DNA from: Pseudomonas akapageensis | GTDB lineage: Bacteria; Pseudomonadota; Gammaproteobacteria; Pseudomonadales; Pseudomonadaceae | Reading direction: 5' to 3' | Length of the DNA: 64,000 nucleotides | Assembly (NCBI RefSeq): GCF_011355085.1 | Contig: NZ_VXCP01000005.1 | Coordinates: forward strand, 62,001 to 126,000 | Shown here: piece by piece, positions 38,191 through 47,581 of the stretch | How the letters are laid out: each line of letters starts with the position of its first letter | How positions within the stretch are numbered: position 1 is the stretch's first letter | Position numbers and translations under genes: made by a program | Notes under the pieces: generated by a model | Database searches by the model: none | What the model saw: the letters and a program-made list of their open reading frames with translations, nothing else | What the model was told of the DNA's origin: nothing

Positions 38191-38739
38191 CTAGAACAGC
38201 AAATACCAGAACAGGGCCACTTCTTCCGTCTCGGGTTCAATGCCCCGATAGCGCAGGCGGTCGATACCGCCCAGCTCGAAACCGTAATCCTGATAGAGCC
38301 GACAGGCGCCCAGATTATTGTTTTGCGTCTCGAGCATGACGCCGGGCAGTTGCTTCTTGCGACTCCAGAAGCAGGCCACATCCAGCAAAGCGTGGGCGAC
38401 CCCGCAACGCCGGGCCGACACGTCGACCGCCAACTCATCGATATGCGCCAGGCCATTCCAGTTGGTGCTGACCACTACATGCCCTACCGCCCGGTCCTCG
38501 AGAAAGGCCATGAACACGGCGCTATCGGCCGCGTCGCGGTAACTGCGAAATTCCTCCGGGTCGATCCCGTAGCACTTGCGGTAGGGTTCGATCTGCTCCA
38601 CCTGCCAGTCTTCGACGCGCTTGCCCAGCTCCGCTGTGGCATAACCGCCGACACTGAAGCCGAATTCACTGCCCAGGATGTACTCGGTGAAACTGTCATC
38701 GGCGACCCGGATACTCAGGGCTGGGTTGGTTGAGCGCAT
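38191..38739 (-). CDS. GNAT-family N-acetyltransferase, streptothricin-acetyltransferase-like
   Basis: About 182 residues from the ATG at 38739 (MRSTNPALSI). The acetyl-CoA binding region and C-terminal motifs (GVAHALLDVACFW, PGVMLETQNNNLGACRLYQD, YGFELGGIDRLRY) resemble streptothricin acetyltransferases. A resistance role is not shown; many such proteins acetylate unrelated amines. The next gene on the same strand upstream is the amino-acid decarboxylase, whose diamine product would be a conceivable substrate. Confidence 0.8.
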   Translation of the reverse strand: MRSTNPALSIRVADDSFTEYILGSEFGFSVGGYATAELGKRVEDWQVEQIEPYRKCYGIDPEEFRSYRDAADSAVFMAFLEDRAVGHVVVSTNWNGLAHIDELAVDVSARRCGVAHALLDVACFWSRKKQLPGVMLETQNNNLGACRLYQDYGFELGGIDRLRYRGIEPETEEVALFWYLLF

Positions 38740-38774
38740 ACGAAATCCCTTCCTTGACGTGGCTGGCCCGGTCG

Positions 38775-41030
38775 TCAGGCCTTGATGCAATCGACGGTAT
38801 AGATCCGCCCTTGCTCCAGCTCTTCATGCTGCAGACCATGCACGTCGGCAAAGAAACCTGGAAAACAGGTGTCGAACGTCCGGGCGAAGGCCAGGTAGTC
38901 GATGATCGAGCGCGTGGCTTCGGTAAACCGCTCCCCCGGCATGATCAGCGGTATACCGGGTGGGTAGGGTACCAGCATCACGGCGGCCACGCGCCCGAGC
39001 AAGCGGTCGATCGGCACGGCCTCGACTTCGCCGCGCACCAGTTTGTCGTAGGCATCGGCCGGCTTCATGACCACTTCCGGCAAGGTCGTGTACATGTGCT
39101 TGAGGTGCCTGGCCGTGGCATTGCAGCGGTAGCAGGCGTGCAACTGGTCGCAGAGATCGCGCAGGCCCAGGCCCTGATAACGCGCCGGGTCCAGGCGTGC
39201 CACACAGGGCAGGCTTTCGAGTAGATCCACATTGCCATCGTAGCTGCGCTTGAACTCCAGCAGCTCAGTCAACAGCGTGCTCCATTTGCCCTTGGTGATG
39301 CCCATCGAAAACAACACCAGAAACGAATACAGGCCGGTCTTTTCGACAACCAGGCCGCGTTCCCAGAGGAACTTGCTGACCACCGCTGCCGGAATGCCAT
39401 GTTCACTCAAGGAGCCGTCGGCACTCACGCCGGGCATGACCAGTGTCACCTTGATCGGGTCGAGCAAGACGTAGTCTTCGGTGACGTCGCCAAAGCCGTG
39501 CCATTGGGCCTGGGGCTGCAGCAGCCAGTCTTCGGTCGCCACCCGGTTGATGCCTTCCACCAGCGGTGGCTGCCAGATACTGAACCACCAGTCGCCAGGC
39601 GCCAGATGTTCGCGCAAGTTGGCCAGGGCGCGGCGAAAGCTCAGGGCCTCATCGAACATTTCCTGCAACAGCGATCGCCCGGGCGGCCCTTCCATCATGG
39701 CCGAGGCGACATCCAGCGAGGCAATGATGCTGTACTGCGGCGAGGTCGAGATGTGCATCATGAAGGCTTCGTTGAAACGATCCCGGTCCAGCTGACGAGC
39801 GCCGCCATCCTGGACATGGATCATCGAAGCCTGGCTGAAGGCCGCCAGCAACTTGTGGGTGGAATGGGTGGTGAACACCAGCGGGCTGTCGGGGCTGCGC
39901 GAGGTGCACATGCCATAGCGCCCGGCAAAAAATTCGTGAAAGGCCGCGTAGGCGTACCAGGCCTCATCGAAATGCAGCACCTCGACGCTGTTGCCCAGCA
40001 TCTGCTTGATCAATTCGGCGTTGTAGCACAGGCCGTCATAGGTGGAGTTGGTCACCACGGCCATCTTGACCTTGGGCGCACGCCCCTTGGTCAGCGGGTT
40101 GGCCTCGATCTTGGCGCGGATCGATTCCGGGCTGAATTCGCTGAGCGGGATCGGCCCGATGATCCCCAGCTCATTGCGCTCCGGGCACATGAACAACGGA
40201 ATGGCGCCGGTCATGATGATCGCATGCAGGACCGATTTGTGGCAGTTGCGGTCGACCAGCACCAGGTCGTCACGGCCAACCATGGCGTGCCAGACGATCT
40301 TGTTGGCAGTCGAGGTGCCATTGATCACGAAAAAGGTATGATCGGCGCCGAAATTGCGCGCAGCGCGCGCTTCGGCTTCTTTGAGGGGGCCGGTATGGTC
40401 GAGCAGCGAGCCGAGTTCCGGCACCGAGACCGAGAGGTCCGAACGCAGAGTGTTCTCGCCGAAAAACTGATGGAACGCCTGCCCTACCGGGCTCTTGCGA
40501 TAAGCCACGCCACCGCCGTGGCCAGGCGTGTGCCAGGAATAATTGGACTGCGCCGTGTGCTGGACCAGCGCCTTGAAAAAGGGAGGCAACAGGCCGTCCA
40601 GGTAATTGCGCGCCGCCCTGGCGACCTGCCGGGCGAGAAAGGGTACGGTGTCTTCGAACAGGTAGAGAATCCCGCGCAACTGGTTAAGCTCGCTCATGGC
40701 ATCGGCCGGAGCGTTCTCCAGGGTGACCTGCTCACCCAGGGCAAAGATCGGCAGATGTGGCGCCCGGACCCGTGCCAGGCGGATCAGCTCGACCATGTTT
40801 TGCAACAGATGGACATTTTCCCCGGCACCTTCGGCGGCGATCAGCATGCAGGCCAGGCCATGATGGGTCGAGGCGACCAGGCGCCCTTCGGCATAGTCGA
40901 CCGCCGGCAGAATGGTGAAACCTTCCTGCTCCAGCTCCCGCGCGATACCCCGCACCCGCTCGCCGGCGACACTGTCGGCCTTGATGTCGCGGTGGACGAT
41001 GAGGATGGGGAATTTCAGATCCTTGTACAT
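38775..41030 (-). CDS. ldcA: Lysine/arginine decarboxylase (Orn/Lys/Arg decarboxylase class I)
   Basis: 751 residues, the usual length of the class I basic amino-acid decarboxylases. A response-regulator-like N-terminal domain (FPILIVHRDIKADSVAGERV) is followed by the PLP domain, with the PLP lysine in FTTHSTHKLLAAFSQASM, and a C-terminal domain (YPPGIPLIMPGE). In Pseudomonas the close homologue LdcA decarboxylates lysine to cadaverine. Arginine remains possible, so the symbol is tentative. The ATG at 41030 gives MYKDLKFPIL. A palindromic repeat lies upstream. Confidence 0.87.
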   Translation of the reverse strand: MYKDLKFPILIVHRDIKADSVAGERVRGIARELEQEGFTILPAVDYAEGRLVASTHHGLACMLIAAEGAGENVHLLQNMVELIRLARVRAPHLPIFALGEQVTLENAPADAMSELNQLRGILYLFEDTVPFLARQVARAARNYLDGLLPPFFKALVQHTAQSNYSWHTPGHGGGVAYRKSPVGQAFHQFFGENTLRSDLSVSVPELGSLLDHTGPLKEAEARAARNFGADHTFFVINGTSTANKIVWHAMVGRDDLVLVDRNCHKSVLHAIIMTGAIPLFMCPERNELGIIGPIPLSEFSPESIRAKIEANPLTKGRAPKVKMAVVTNSTYDGLCYNAELIKQMLGNSVEVLHFDEAWYAYAAFHEFFAGRYGMCTSRSPDSPLVFTTHSTHKLLAAFSQASMIHVQDGGARQLDRDRFNEAFMMHISTSPQYSIIASLDVASAMMEGPPGRSLLQEMFDEALSFRRALANLREHLAPGDWWFSIWQPPLVEGINRVATEDWLLQPQAQWHGFGDVTEDYVLLDPIKVTLVMPGVSADGSLSEHGIPAAVVSKFLWERGLVVEKTGLYSFLVLFSMGITKGKWSTLLTELLEFKRSYDGNVDLLESLPCVARLDPARYQGLGLRDLCDQLHACYRCNATARHLKHMYTTLPEVVMKPADAYDKLVRGEVEAVPIDRLLGRVAAVMLVPYPPGIPLIMPGERFTEATRSIIDYLAFARTFDTCFPGFFADVHGLQHEELEQGRIYTVDCIKA

Positions 41031-41119
41031 GAGCAACAACGCCCTGAAACGGCAGACATGGTCGGCCTATGGTTTCAGGGTAGAAGCTCGATGCCGCTCA
41101 CGCGCAGGTTCTTTTGCTT

Positions 41120-41231
41120 CTCGTTCCCACGCTCCGCGTGGGAATGCAGGGAAAGACGCTCCTGCGTCGACCTGCCGAAGCGCGACGCGGAGCGTCACGG
41201 GGGGCATTCCCACGCAGAGCGTGGGAACGAG
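41120..41231. repeat. Palindromic Pseudomonas repeat (TTCCCACGC type), copy 1
   Basis: The arm CTCGTTCCCACGCTCCGCGT (41120 on, to 41147) is inverted at 41204-41231 with one mismatch. Inside are smaller inverted sequences (GACGCTCCTGCGTC). A near-identical element occurs at 54011-54110 in this window. It lies upstream of the decarboxylase and at the 3' end of dnaQ. Confidence 0.85.
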
Positions 41232-41242
41232 AGCGGTATGCT

Positions 41243-41989
41243 TCAGGCCTGCGCCTGCGCTTCCTGCAACTGCACCCAAAGCGGCGGCCCACCGGCCGAC
41301 TTGGCAATGGCTTCCATGCGCGCGGCATGCTCGGCCAGCTCGCTTTCGCTGGCACGGATGATCCGCGTCAGCGCACGATCGGCCGGCAGGCGGCGGATTT
41401 CGCTGCCTTGGCTGCTGGAGCCCTCGCCCGCGCCATCGCTGCTGTTACCCGCCAACGACAGGCTGGTCTGCCCGCCGGTCATGGTCAGGTAAACGTCGGC
41501 GAGAATCTCGGAGTCGAGCAAGGCGCCGTGCAGCTCACGCCCGGAGTTGTCCACGCCATAGCGCTTGCACAGCGCATCAAGGCTGTTGCGCTGCCCTGGA
41601 TGGCGTTCACGGGCCATCAACAGGGTGTCGAGGATGCTGCAGTGGCGGGTGATGTCGGCCCGGTCATGCTGACCCATCAGGGCGAATTCGTTGTTGATGA
41701 AACCAACGTCGAACGCCGCGTTATGGATGATCAGCTGCGCGCCCTGGATGAACTCGAAGAATTCCTCGGCGACTTCGGCAAAGCGCGGCTTGCCCACCAG
41801 AAACTCGTTGGTGATACCGTGAACGCCGATGGCGCCCTCGTCACTTTCGCGATCCGGTTGCAGGTAAACGTGAAAATGCCGGCCGGTCAGGCGCCGGCCC
41901 ATCAGCTCGACACAGCCAATCTCGATGATCCGGTGACCATCGGTGACCGGCATACCGGTGGTTTCGGTATCGAGTACTACACTACGCAT
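41243..41989 (-). CDS. dnaQ: DNA polymerase III epsilon subunit (proofreading exonuclease)
   Basis: 248 residues. DEDDh exonuclease motifs are present: VLDTETTGM (Exo I), [13 protein letters not shown] (Exo II) and [15 protein letters not shown] (Exo III). It proofreads for DNA polymerase III. The ATG lies within the last bases of rnhA (8-base overlap), so the two are translated together. The C-terminal tail is likely the alpha-subunit contact. Confidence 0.95.
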   Translation of the reverse strand: MRSVVLDTETTGMPVTDGHRIIEIGCVELMGRRLTGRHFHVYLQPDRESDEGAIGVHGITNEFLVGKPRFAEVAEEFFEFIQGAQLIIHNAAFDVGFINNEFALMGQHDRADITRHCSILDTLLMARERHPGQRNSLDALCKRYGVDNSGRELHGALLDSEILADVYLTMTGGQTSLSLAGNSSDGAGEGSSSQGSEIRRLPADRALTRIIRASESELAEHAARMEAIAKSAGGPPLWVQLQEAQAQA

Positions 41990-42434
41990 GCTTGATTCCC
42001 CTCACTTCATCCACGCCCCGATTGGCCAACTGATCGGCACGCTCGTTGCCATGGTGCCCGGTATGGCCACGCACCCACTTCCAGGTCACCTGATGCCGCC
42101 CGACCTGTTCGTCCAGCTGCTGCCACAGGTCGGCGTTCTTCACCGGTTGCTTGGCCGCGGTTTTCCAGCCGCGCTTCTTCCAGTTGACCATCCACTCGTT
42201 GATGCCTTTCATGACATATTCGGAGTCGGTCACCAGCAGCACGTCGCAGGCGCGCTTGAGCTCTGCCAGACCGCGGATGGCGGCGGTCAGCTCCATGCGG
42301 TTGTTGGTGGTTTCCCGCTCGCCACCCCAGAGTTCTTTCTCGACCCCCTTGCACACCAGCAGGGCCCCCCAGCCGCCTACGCCGGGATTACCCTTGCAGG
42401 CGCCATCGGTGTAGATCTCGACGCTATCGCTCAT
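41982..42434 (-). CDS. rnhA: Ribonuclease HI
   Basis: 150 residues. [18 protein letters not shown] gives the first catalytic aspartate, [13 protein letters not shown] the glutamate, and [14 protein letters not shown] the second aspartate. It cuts RNA in RNA:DNA hybrids. It lies between dnaQ (downstream, overlapping) and the methyltransferase gene (upstream, 32 bases), a typical Pseudomonas order. Confidence 0.96.
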   Translation of the reverse strand: MSDSVEIYTDGACKGNPGVGGWGALLVCKGVEKELWGGERETTNNRMELTAAIRGLAELKRACDVLLVTDSEYVMKGINEWMVNWKKRGWKTAAKQPVKNADLWQQLDEQVGRHQVTWKWVRGHTGHHGNERADQLANRGVDEVRGIKHA

Positions 42435-42466
42435 TCAACACTTTTCCATCAATAATTGCCGGGCGA

Positions 42467-43225
42467 TCACTGCTCGGAGTGACGCCGATTGACCTTGGCC
42501 ATCGGCAACGGCAGGAGTTTGCCCATGGGTTCGCGGCGGGGTTGGCGCAACGGCCGCAAACCGACCACCAGCTTGCGCGCCACTAAAATATAGAAACCAC
42601 CGCCGGCACTTTGCCAGCTTGTGGCCATGCGCTCCCAACCCTCCAGGCGTGTCTGCCAGGCCGGCGAAGCAAGCGGCGGACGATAGCACCCGAAGCGCCG
42701 TTTCTCCAGCGCAAAGCCAAGCAAGTTGAGCCAGTCGCCGACCCTGGAAGCGGAAATACAGCGGGCCTTGCGCAAGGCATCGTGGGCAAACACATGGCGC
42801 AGGCCCCAGGCGCTCCAGGGGTTGATGCCAACGATCAGCAGATGCCCGCCGGGACGCACGCTGCTGGCAGCCTCACGCAACAGGCCGTGGGGTGACAGGC
42901 TGAAATCCAGGCCATGCTGCAGCACCACCACATCGGCGGCATGCTCGCTCAAGGGCCAGGCCTGCTCTTCACAGACGATTTCCACGCCCGGCAACGGCGC
43001 ACCCAGACGCACATTGCGCTGCACCTGCCGGGCCTTGGGCGGCGGCTCGGCGCCGGGGCCGTAATGCACCAGATAACCGCCAAAGAAACGGCCCAGCTCT
43101 TCTTCAAGCAGTCGTTGTTCTTCGTGCAGCAACAGCTGCCCCAAGGGTCCGGCAAACCAGTCTCGTGCCAGGCTGATCAGTTCCAGCCAGTCAGGATCCG
43201 CCTGTGCGAACGCTTTATCGGTCAT
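42467..43225 (-). CDS. SAM-dependent methyltransferase-like protein (class I)
   Basis: 252 residues of methyltransferase type 11 character. ADVVVLQHGLDFS and LLREAASSVRPGGHLLIVGI match motifs after the SAM site, while the first glycine-rich motif is weak. It is the conserved gene upstream of rnhA in many Pseudomonas and divergent from gloB. The substrate is unknown. A degenerate motif I may mean altered or lost catalytic function. Confidence 0.78.
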   Translation of the reverse strand: MTDKAFAQADPDWLELISLARDWFAGPLGQLLLHEEQRLLEEELGRFFGGYLVHYGPGAEPPPKARQVQRNVRLGAPLPGVEIVCEEQAWPLSEHAADVVVLQHGLDFSLSPHGLLREAASSVRPGGHLLIVGINPWSAWGLRHVFAHDALRKARCISASRVGDWLNLLGFALEKRRFGCYRPPLASPAWQTRLEGWERMATSWQSAGGGFYILVARKLVVGLRPLRQPRREPMGKLLPLPMAKVNRRHSEQ

Positions 43226-43305
43226 TGCAGCCTCCTAGCCGAGGTTCACCTGAAACCTCATAGGCTCTAAGATGCACCATTGTCTCTCGCTTGGCGAACT
43301 GCACC

Positions 43306-44085
43306 ATGATACAGATCGATGCCCTGCCCGCTTTCAACGACAACTACATCTGGTTGTTACAAGACACTGCACGCAAACGCTGTGCGGTGGTCGATCCAGG
43401 CGATGCGCAACCGGTGCTGGACTGGCTGGCGGAACACGGCGACTGGCAGCTCAGTGACATTCTGATCACCCATCACCACAACGATCACGTCGGTGGGGTC
43501 AAGCAACTGAAAAGCGCCACAGGCGCCCGGGTCTATGGCCCTGCGGCGGAAAACATCCCGGCGCGCGATGTCGCCTTGAACGACAACGACCGCGTCAGCG
43601 TGCTGGATCTGGAATTCCGGATCATTGCCGTGCCCGGTCACACCCTGGGCCACATCGCCTACTACCATGAGCGGACACCAGCGCCTTTGCTGTTCTGCGG
43701 CGACACCCTGTTCGCCGCCGGTTGTGGCCGCCTGTTCGAAGGGACGCCGGCGCAGATGCACGCCTCCCTGAGTCGCCTGGCCGCACTGCCGGACACCACG
43801 CTGATCTACTGCACCCATGAGTACACCCTGAGCAATCTGCGCTTTGCCCAGGCAGTGGAACCCCACAATCCGCAAGTTACCCAACGCTTCGCCGACGTTA
43901 CACGTTTGCGGAATGATAATCGCATCACGTTACCTTCCAATTTAGCCCTGGAAAAGGCGACGAATCCGTTTCTGCGCACCGGTGAAACATCTGTTAAAGA
44001 AAAAGTAGACGAACGGACTGACCGGTCAAACCCCGATCCGACCTCTGTTTTTGCTGGGTTGCGGGCTTGGAAAGATACGTTCTAA
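43306..44085 (+). CDS. gloB: Hydroxyacylglutathione hydrolase (glyoxalase II)
   Basis: 259 residues of the metallo-beta-lactamase fold. The binuclear metal motif [10 protein letters not shown] is at residues 55-64. Later ligands occur in [29 protein letters not shown] and [14 protein letters not shown]. It hydrolyses S-D-lactoylglutathione to lactate and glutathione, the second step of methylglyoxal detoxification. ATG 43306 is preferred over an in-frame TTG at 43291. It is divergent from the methyltransferase gene. Confidence 0.95.
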   Translation: MIQIDALPAFNDNYIWLLQDTARKRCAVVDPGDAQPVLDWLAEHGDWQLSDILITHHHNDHVGGVKQLKSATGARVYGPAAENIPARDVALNDNDRVSVLDLEFRIIAVPGHTLGHIAYYHERTPAPLLFCGDTLFAAGCGRLFEGTPAQMHASLSRLAALPDTTLIYCTHEYTLSNLRFAQAVEPHNPQVTQRFADVTRLRNDNRITLPSNLALEKATNPFLRTGETSVKEKVDERTDRSNPDPTSVFAGLRAWKDTF

Positions 44086-44184
44086 ACAGCTTCTGCTGGT
44101 TCCTGAAAGTTCTGAATGGTTGACCGTAAGAGGGCCGCTTTCTAGAATCGGCCGACATTTTCGCCCGGAACTTTTTTCCAGCCA

Positions 44185-45603
44185 ATGTCGTCCCCTATAC
44201 GCAAAACCTTCAATCCAGTCGCACTGGCGCGCTTGGCACAAGTCACCGCGCTCGCCCTGACGGCCACTCTGGTCGGCTGTCAGAGCACCAGTCATGTCCC
44301 GGATTCGGAGAGTATTCGGGCGCATAACCTTGCGGCGCGAAACAAGCAGAAGCCCATCATTCTAACGCAAAAGCCTGCCCAGCCTCCGCAGGATGTCTGG
44401 GAGCGCATACGCCAGGGCTACAAGTTGCAGGAAGGGCTGGGCGTCAATCCGCGCATCGAGCAGCAGCGCCTGTGGTTCGCCAGCAACCCGTCCTTTCTCG
44501 AAGGCGCCGGCGATCGCGGCAGCCTGTACATCCACTACATCGTCGAGCGTCTCGAAGAGCGCGACATGCCGCTGGAACTGGCCCTGCTGCCAGCCATCGA
44601 AAGCGCCTACAACCCGATGGCGTATTCGCGCAGCCACGCCGTGGGCCTGTGGCAGTTCGTCCCCGCCACCGGACGTTATTACAACCTGCGTCAGACCAAT
44701 ATGTATGACGGCCGTCGCGACATCACCGCCTCGACCAACGCTGCACTCGATTACCTGACGCGCCTGCACGACATGTTCAACGGCGACTGGCTGCTGGCCC
44801 TGGCGGCCTACAATGCCGGCGAAGGCACTGTCAGCCGGGCCATCGAACGCAATGAAAGGCTCGGCCTGCCGACCGACTACTGGAACCTGCCCCTGCCACA
44901 GGAAACCCGCGACTACGTGCCCAAGTTGCTGGCCCTGTCCCAGGTGGTCCTGACGCCGGAAGCCTACGGTGTCAACCTCAACCCGATTGCCAACGAACCC
45001 TACTTCGAAGTGGTCGAGATCAACGACCGCCTGGACCTTTCGCGGGTAGCGGAACTGGCCCAGATCGACGAGGACGAGCTGGTCCAGCTCAACCCGGCCT
45101 ACAAGAAGCGCGTGACGGTCGATGGTCCCCAGCAACTGCTGGTACCCACCGCCAAGGCGCAATTGCTGACCAATAGCCTCTCGAACATGAAACCTGAGGA
45201 ACTGTTGAGCCTCAAGCCCAAGCAACGGGTGTTCGAGGAAGTGGCCAGCCAGGCTCCAGCGGCCATCACCGTCAAGCGCAGCTACCGGGTCAGACCGGGT
45301 GACAACCTGACCTCGATTGCCCGGGCCAACAAGGTCGACGTCAAGGACCTGCAACACTGGAACAACCTGTCCGGCAAAAGCCTCAAGACCGGCCAGACCC
45401 TGGTCATGCAGGACACCAGCGCCAGCAACAGCGACAGCGACAGCGACAAGAAGACCACCCAGTACAAGGTACAAAAAGGCGATACGCTGTTCCTGGTCGC
45501 CAAACGCTTCAACGTCGAAATGCAGCATCTCAAGCGCTGGAACCCTCGCAGCGGACACGCACTCAAGCCCGGCCAGACACTGACCGTCTACCTGCCGCAT
45601 TGA
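44185..45603 (+). CDS. mltD: Membrane-bound lytic murein transglycosylase D
   Basis: 472 residues. An N-terminal lipoprotein signal ends with the lipobox LVGC (cysteine at residue ~32). An SLT domain follows (PAIESAYNPMAYSRSHAVGL, then WQFVPATGRYYN and LLALAAYNAGEGTV, catalytic glutamate in the ES/AIES region). Two clear C-terminal LysM repeats are present (SYRVRPGDNLTSIARANKVD; QYKVQKGDTLFLVAKRFNVE). It cleaves peptidoglycan glycan strands from the outer-membrane anchor. It starts 99 bases after gloB. Confidence 0.94.
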   Translation: MSSPIRKTFNPVALARLAQVTALALTATLVGCQSTSHVPDSESIRAHNLAARNKQKPIILTQKPAQPPQDVWERIRQGYKLQEGLGVNPRIEQQRLWFASNPSFLEGAGDRGSLYIHYIVERLEERDMPLELALLPAIESAYNPMAYSRSHAVGLWQFVPATGRYYNLRQTNMYDGRRDITASTNAALDYLTRLHDMFNGDWLLALAAYNAGEGTVSRAIERNERLGLPTDYWNLPLPQETRDYVPKLLALSQVVLTPEAYGVNLNPIANEPYFEVVEINDRLDLSRVAELAQIDEDELVQLNPAYKKRVTVDGPQQLLVPTAKAQLLTNSLSNMKPEELLSLKPKQRVFEEVASQAPAAITVKRSYRVRPGDNLTSIARANKVDVKDLQHWNNLSGKSLKTGQTLVMQDTSASNSDSDSDKKTTQYKVQKGDTLFLVAKRFNVEMQHLKRWNPRSGHALKPGQTLTVYLPH

Positions 45604-45751
45604 TCGGATACCCTGGCCATTGCGCATCACCCCCGGCCAGGGCGTTGATTACCCTGCACCCCACGCTTCAGAGCGCTCTTTTTCCTGCGGATACAAGCTG
45701 TTACTGTAGCCGCAATAAAGCCCAAGCCGCCTGGATCGGATCTCTGACTTG

Positions 45752-47581
45752 ATGCGTCCCCTCCTCCTGCTGTCACTCAGCCTGGCCTTGAGCTTTGATG
45801 CGAACGCAACAATCATCGAAAGCCATGGTTACGCGCAGTTCGGCACGCTCAAGTATCCGGCCAGGTTCACCCATTTCGACTGGGTCAATCCCGAGGCGCC
45901 CAAGGGCGGCACCTTGAGGGCGATGGCATTCGGCACCTTCGACACGCTCAACCCTTACACCTTCAAGGGCACCAGCCCGGTACAGACGCCGAACTTCCTG
46001 CAATACGGCGCCACTGAGCTCAACGAAACCCTGATGGTCGGCACCGGCCAATACGATCCTTCCGGCGATGAACCGGCTTCCAGTTATGGGTTGATCGCCC
46101 AATCCGTGGAATACAGCGAAGATCGCAGCTGGGTCGTCTTCAATCTGCGGCCCCAGGCGCGTTTTCACGATGGCGTGCCCATTACCGCTGCCGATGTGGC
46201 GTTTTCCTATCGCACACTGCTCAAGGAAGGCCACCCGCTTTACCGCACCAACCTGCAGGAGGTGCAGCGGGTCGACGTCCTCAATGCCCACCGGATCCGC
46301 TTCGTCTTCAAGCGCACCGGTAATCCATTGCTTATCCTGCGCCTGGGTGAACTGCCGGTTCTGCCCCGCCATTACTGGAAAGACCGCGACTTCAAGGCCA
46401 CCACCTTCGTGCCCCCTCTGGGCAGTGGCCCCTACCGCATCAGCGAAGTCCAGCCGGGCCGGCGCCTGGTGTTCGAGCGCGTCAAGGACTGGTGGGGCAA
46501 GGACCTGGCGGTGAACCGCGGCAAATACAACTTCGACCGGGTCGAAGTGGAGTTCTATCGCGACAGTGATGTGGCCTTCGAAGCCTTCAAGGCCGGCGAA
46601 TTCGATATCTACATCGAGCATCAGGCCAAGAACTGGGCCAATGGCTATGACTTCCCTGGGGTACGGCGCGGCGAGGTGATCAAGGCGCAGATCCCGCACA
46701 AGATCCCGACCCAGACCCAGGGCCTGTTCATGAACAGCCGCAGGGCGACCTTCAGCGACCCGCGGGTGCGCCAGGCGCTGGGGCTCATGTTCGACTTCGA
46801 GTGGACCAATCGCACCCTGTTCAGCGGCGCTTACCAGCGCGCCATGAGCTATTACCCCAATAGCGAGTTCGCCGCTACCGGGCTGCCGACAGGACGCGAA
46901 TGGTTGCTCCTGTCGAGCGAGCGCAATCAGTTGCCGGCCAGCCTGCTCACCCAGCCGTTCAGTGTCAGCCAGACCGAAGGCCGTGGCATACCGCGCGAAA
47001 CCCTGCGCCGCGCCCTCGGGCTGCTCGCCGAGGCTGGCTGGAAACTGTCCGGGCAACGCCTGCTCAACAGCAAGGGCCAACCCCTGCGCATGGAAATCCT
47101 GCTGGTCAATCCGAATCTGGAGCGGATTCTGCAACCTTATGTCGAAAATCTCGCCACTATTGGCATTGATGCACGCTTGCGCACTGTCGACCGGGCCCAG
47201 TACAAACAACGACTCGATCAATTCGATTTTGACATGATTCTGATGACGCTCAATCAGACGCTCAGCCCCGGCCTGGAACAATGGCAATATTTCCATTCCA
47301 GCCAGGCAACGACCAAGGGCAGCAAAAACTATGCGGGCGTCGCCAACCCTGTGGTCGATCATCTGCTCGAACAATTGCTCGGCGCCCAGAGCCGCGACGA
47401 GCAAGTCGCGGCCACGCGCGCGCTGGACCGCGTGCTGCTGTCACAGCACTACATGATTCCCAACTGGTACCTCAATTCTCACCGCCTGGCGTACCGCAAC
47501 CGGTTCGCCTTCGTGACCACGCCTCCCTATACCCTGGGTTTGAGCGCATGGTGGATGAAGCCTTCGGAGAAAGCTCAATGA
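45752..47581 (+). CDS. Peptide ABC transporter substrate-binding protein 1 (YejA/SBP family 5)
   Basis: 609 residues with an N-terminal signal peptide (MRPLLLLSLSLALSFDANA) and an SBP_bac_5 body starting HGYAQFGTLKYPARFTHFDW. It binds oligopeptides or related compounds in the periplasm for the YejBEF transporter encoded downstream. Its stop overlaps the next gene (ATGA), so the genes are coupled. The ATG at 45752 is chosen over the TTG one codon earlier. It is clearly a paralogue of the next protein. Confidence 0.9.
   Translation: MRPLLLLSLSLALSFDANATIIESHGYAQFGTLKYPARFTHFDWVNPEAPKGGTLRAMAFGTFDTLNPYTFKGTSPVQTPNFLQYGATELNETLMVGTGQYDPSGDEPASSYGLIAQSVEYSEDRSWVVFNLRPQARFHDGVPITAADVAFSYRTLLKEGHPLYRTNLQEVQRVDVLNAHRIRFVFKRTGNPLLILRLGELPVLPRHYWKDRDFKATTFVPPLGSGPYRISEVQPGRRLVFERVKDWWGKDLAVNRGKYNFDRVEVEFYRDSDVAFEAFKAGEFDIYIEHQAKNWANGYDFPGVRRGEVIKAQIPHKIPTQTQGLFMNSRRATFSDPRVRQALGLMFDFEWTNRTLFSGAYQRAMSYYPNSEFAATGLPTGREWLLLSSERNQLPASLLTQPFSVSQTEGRGIPRETLRRALGLLAEAGWKLSGQRLLNSKGQPLRMEILLVNPNLERILQPYVENLATIGIDARLRTVDRAQYKQRLDQFDFDMILMTLNQTLSPGLEQWQYFHSSQATTKGSKNYAGVANPVVDHLLEQLLGAQSRDEQVAATRALDRVLLSQHYMIPNWYLNSHRLAYRNRFAFVTTPPYTLGLSAWWMKPSEKAQ

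Noticed and set aside
39399..41492. Long open frame (697 codons) opposite the decarboxylase
   Set aside because: No recognisable domains; the minus-strand decarboxylase is complete and also extends into the repeat at 41120.
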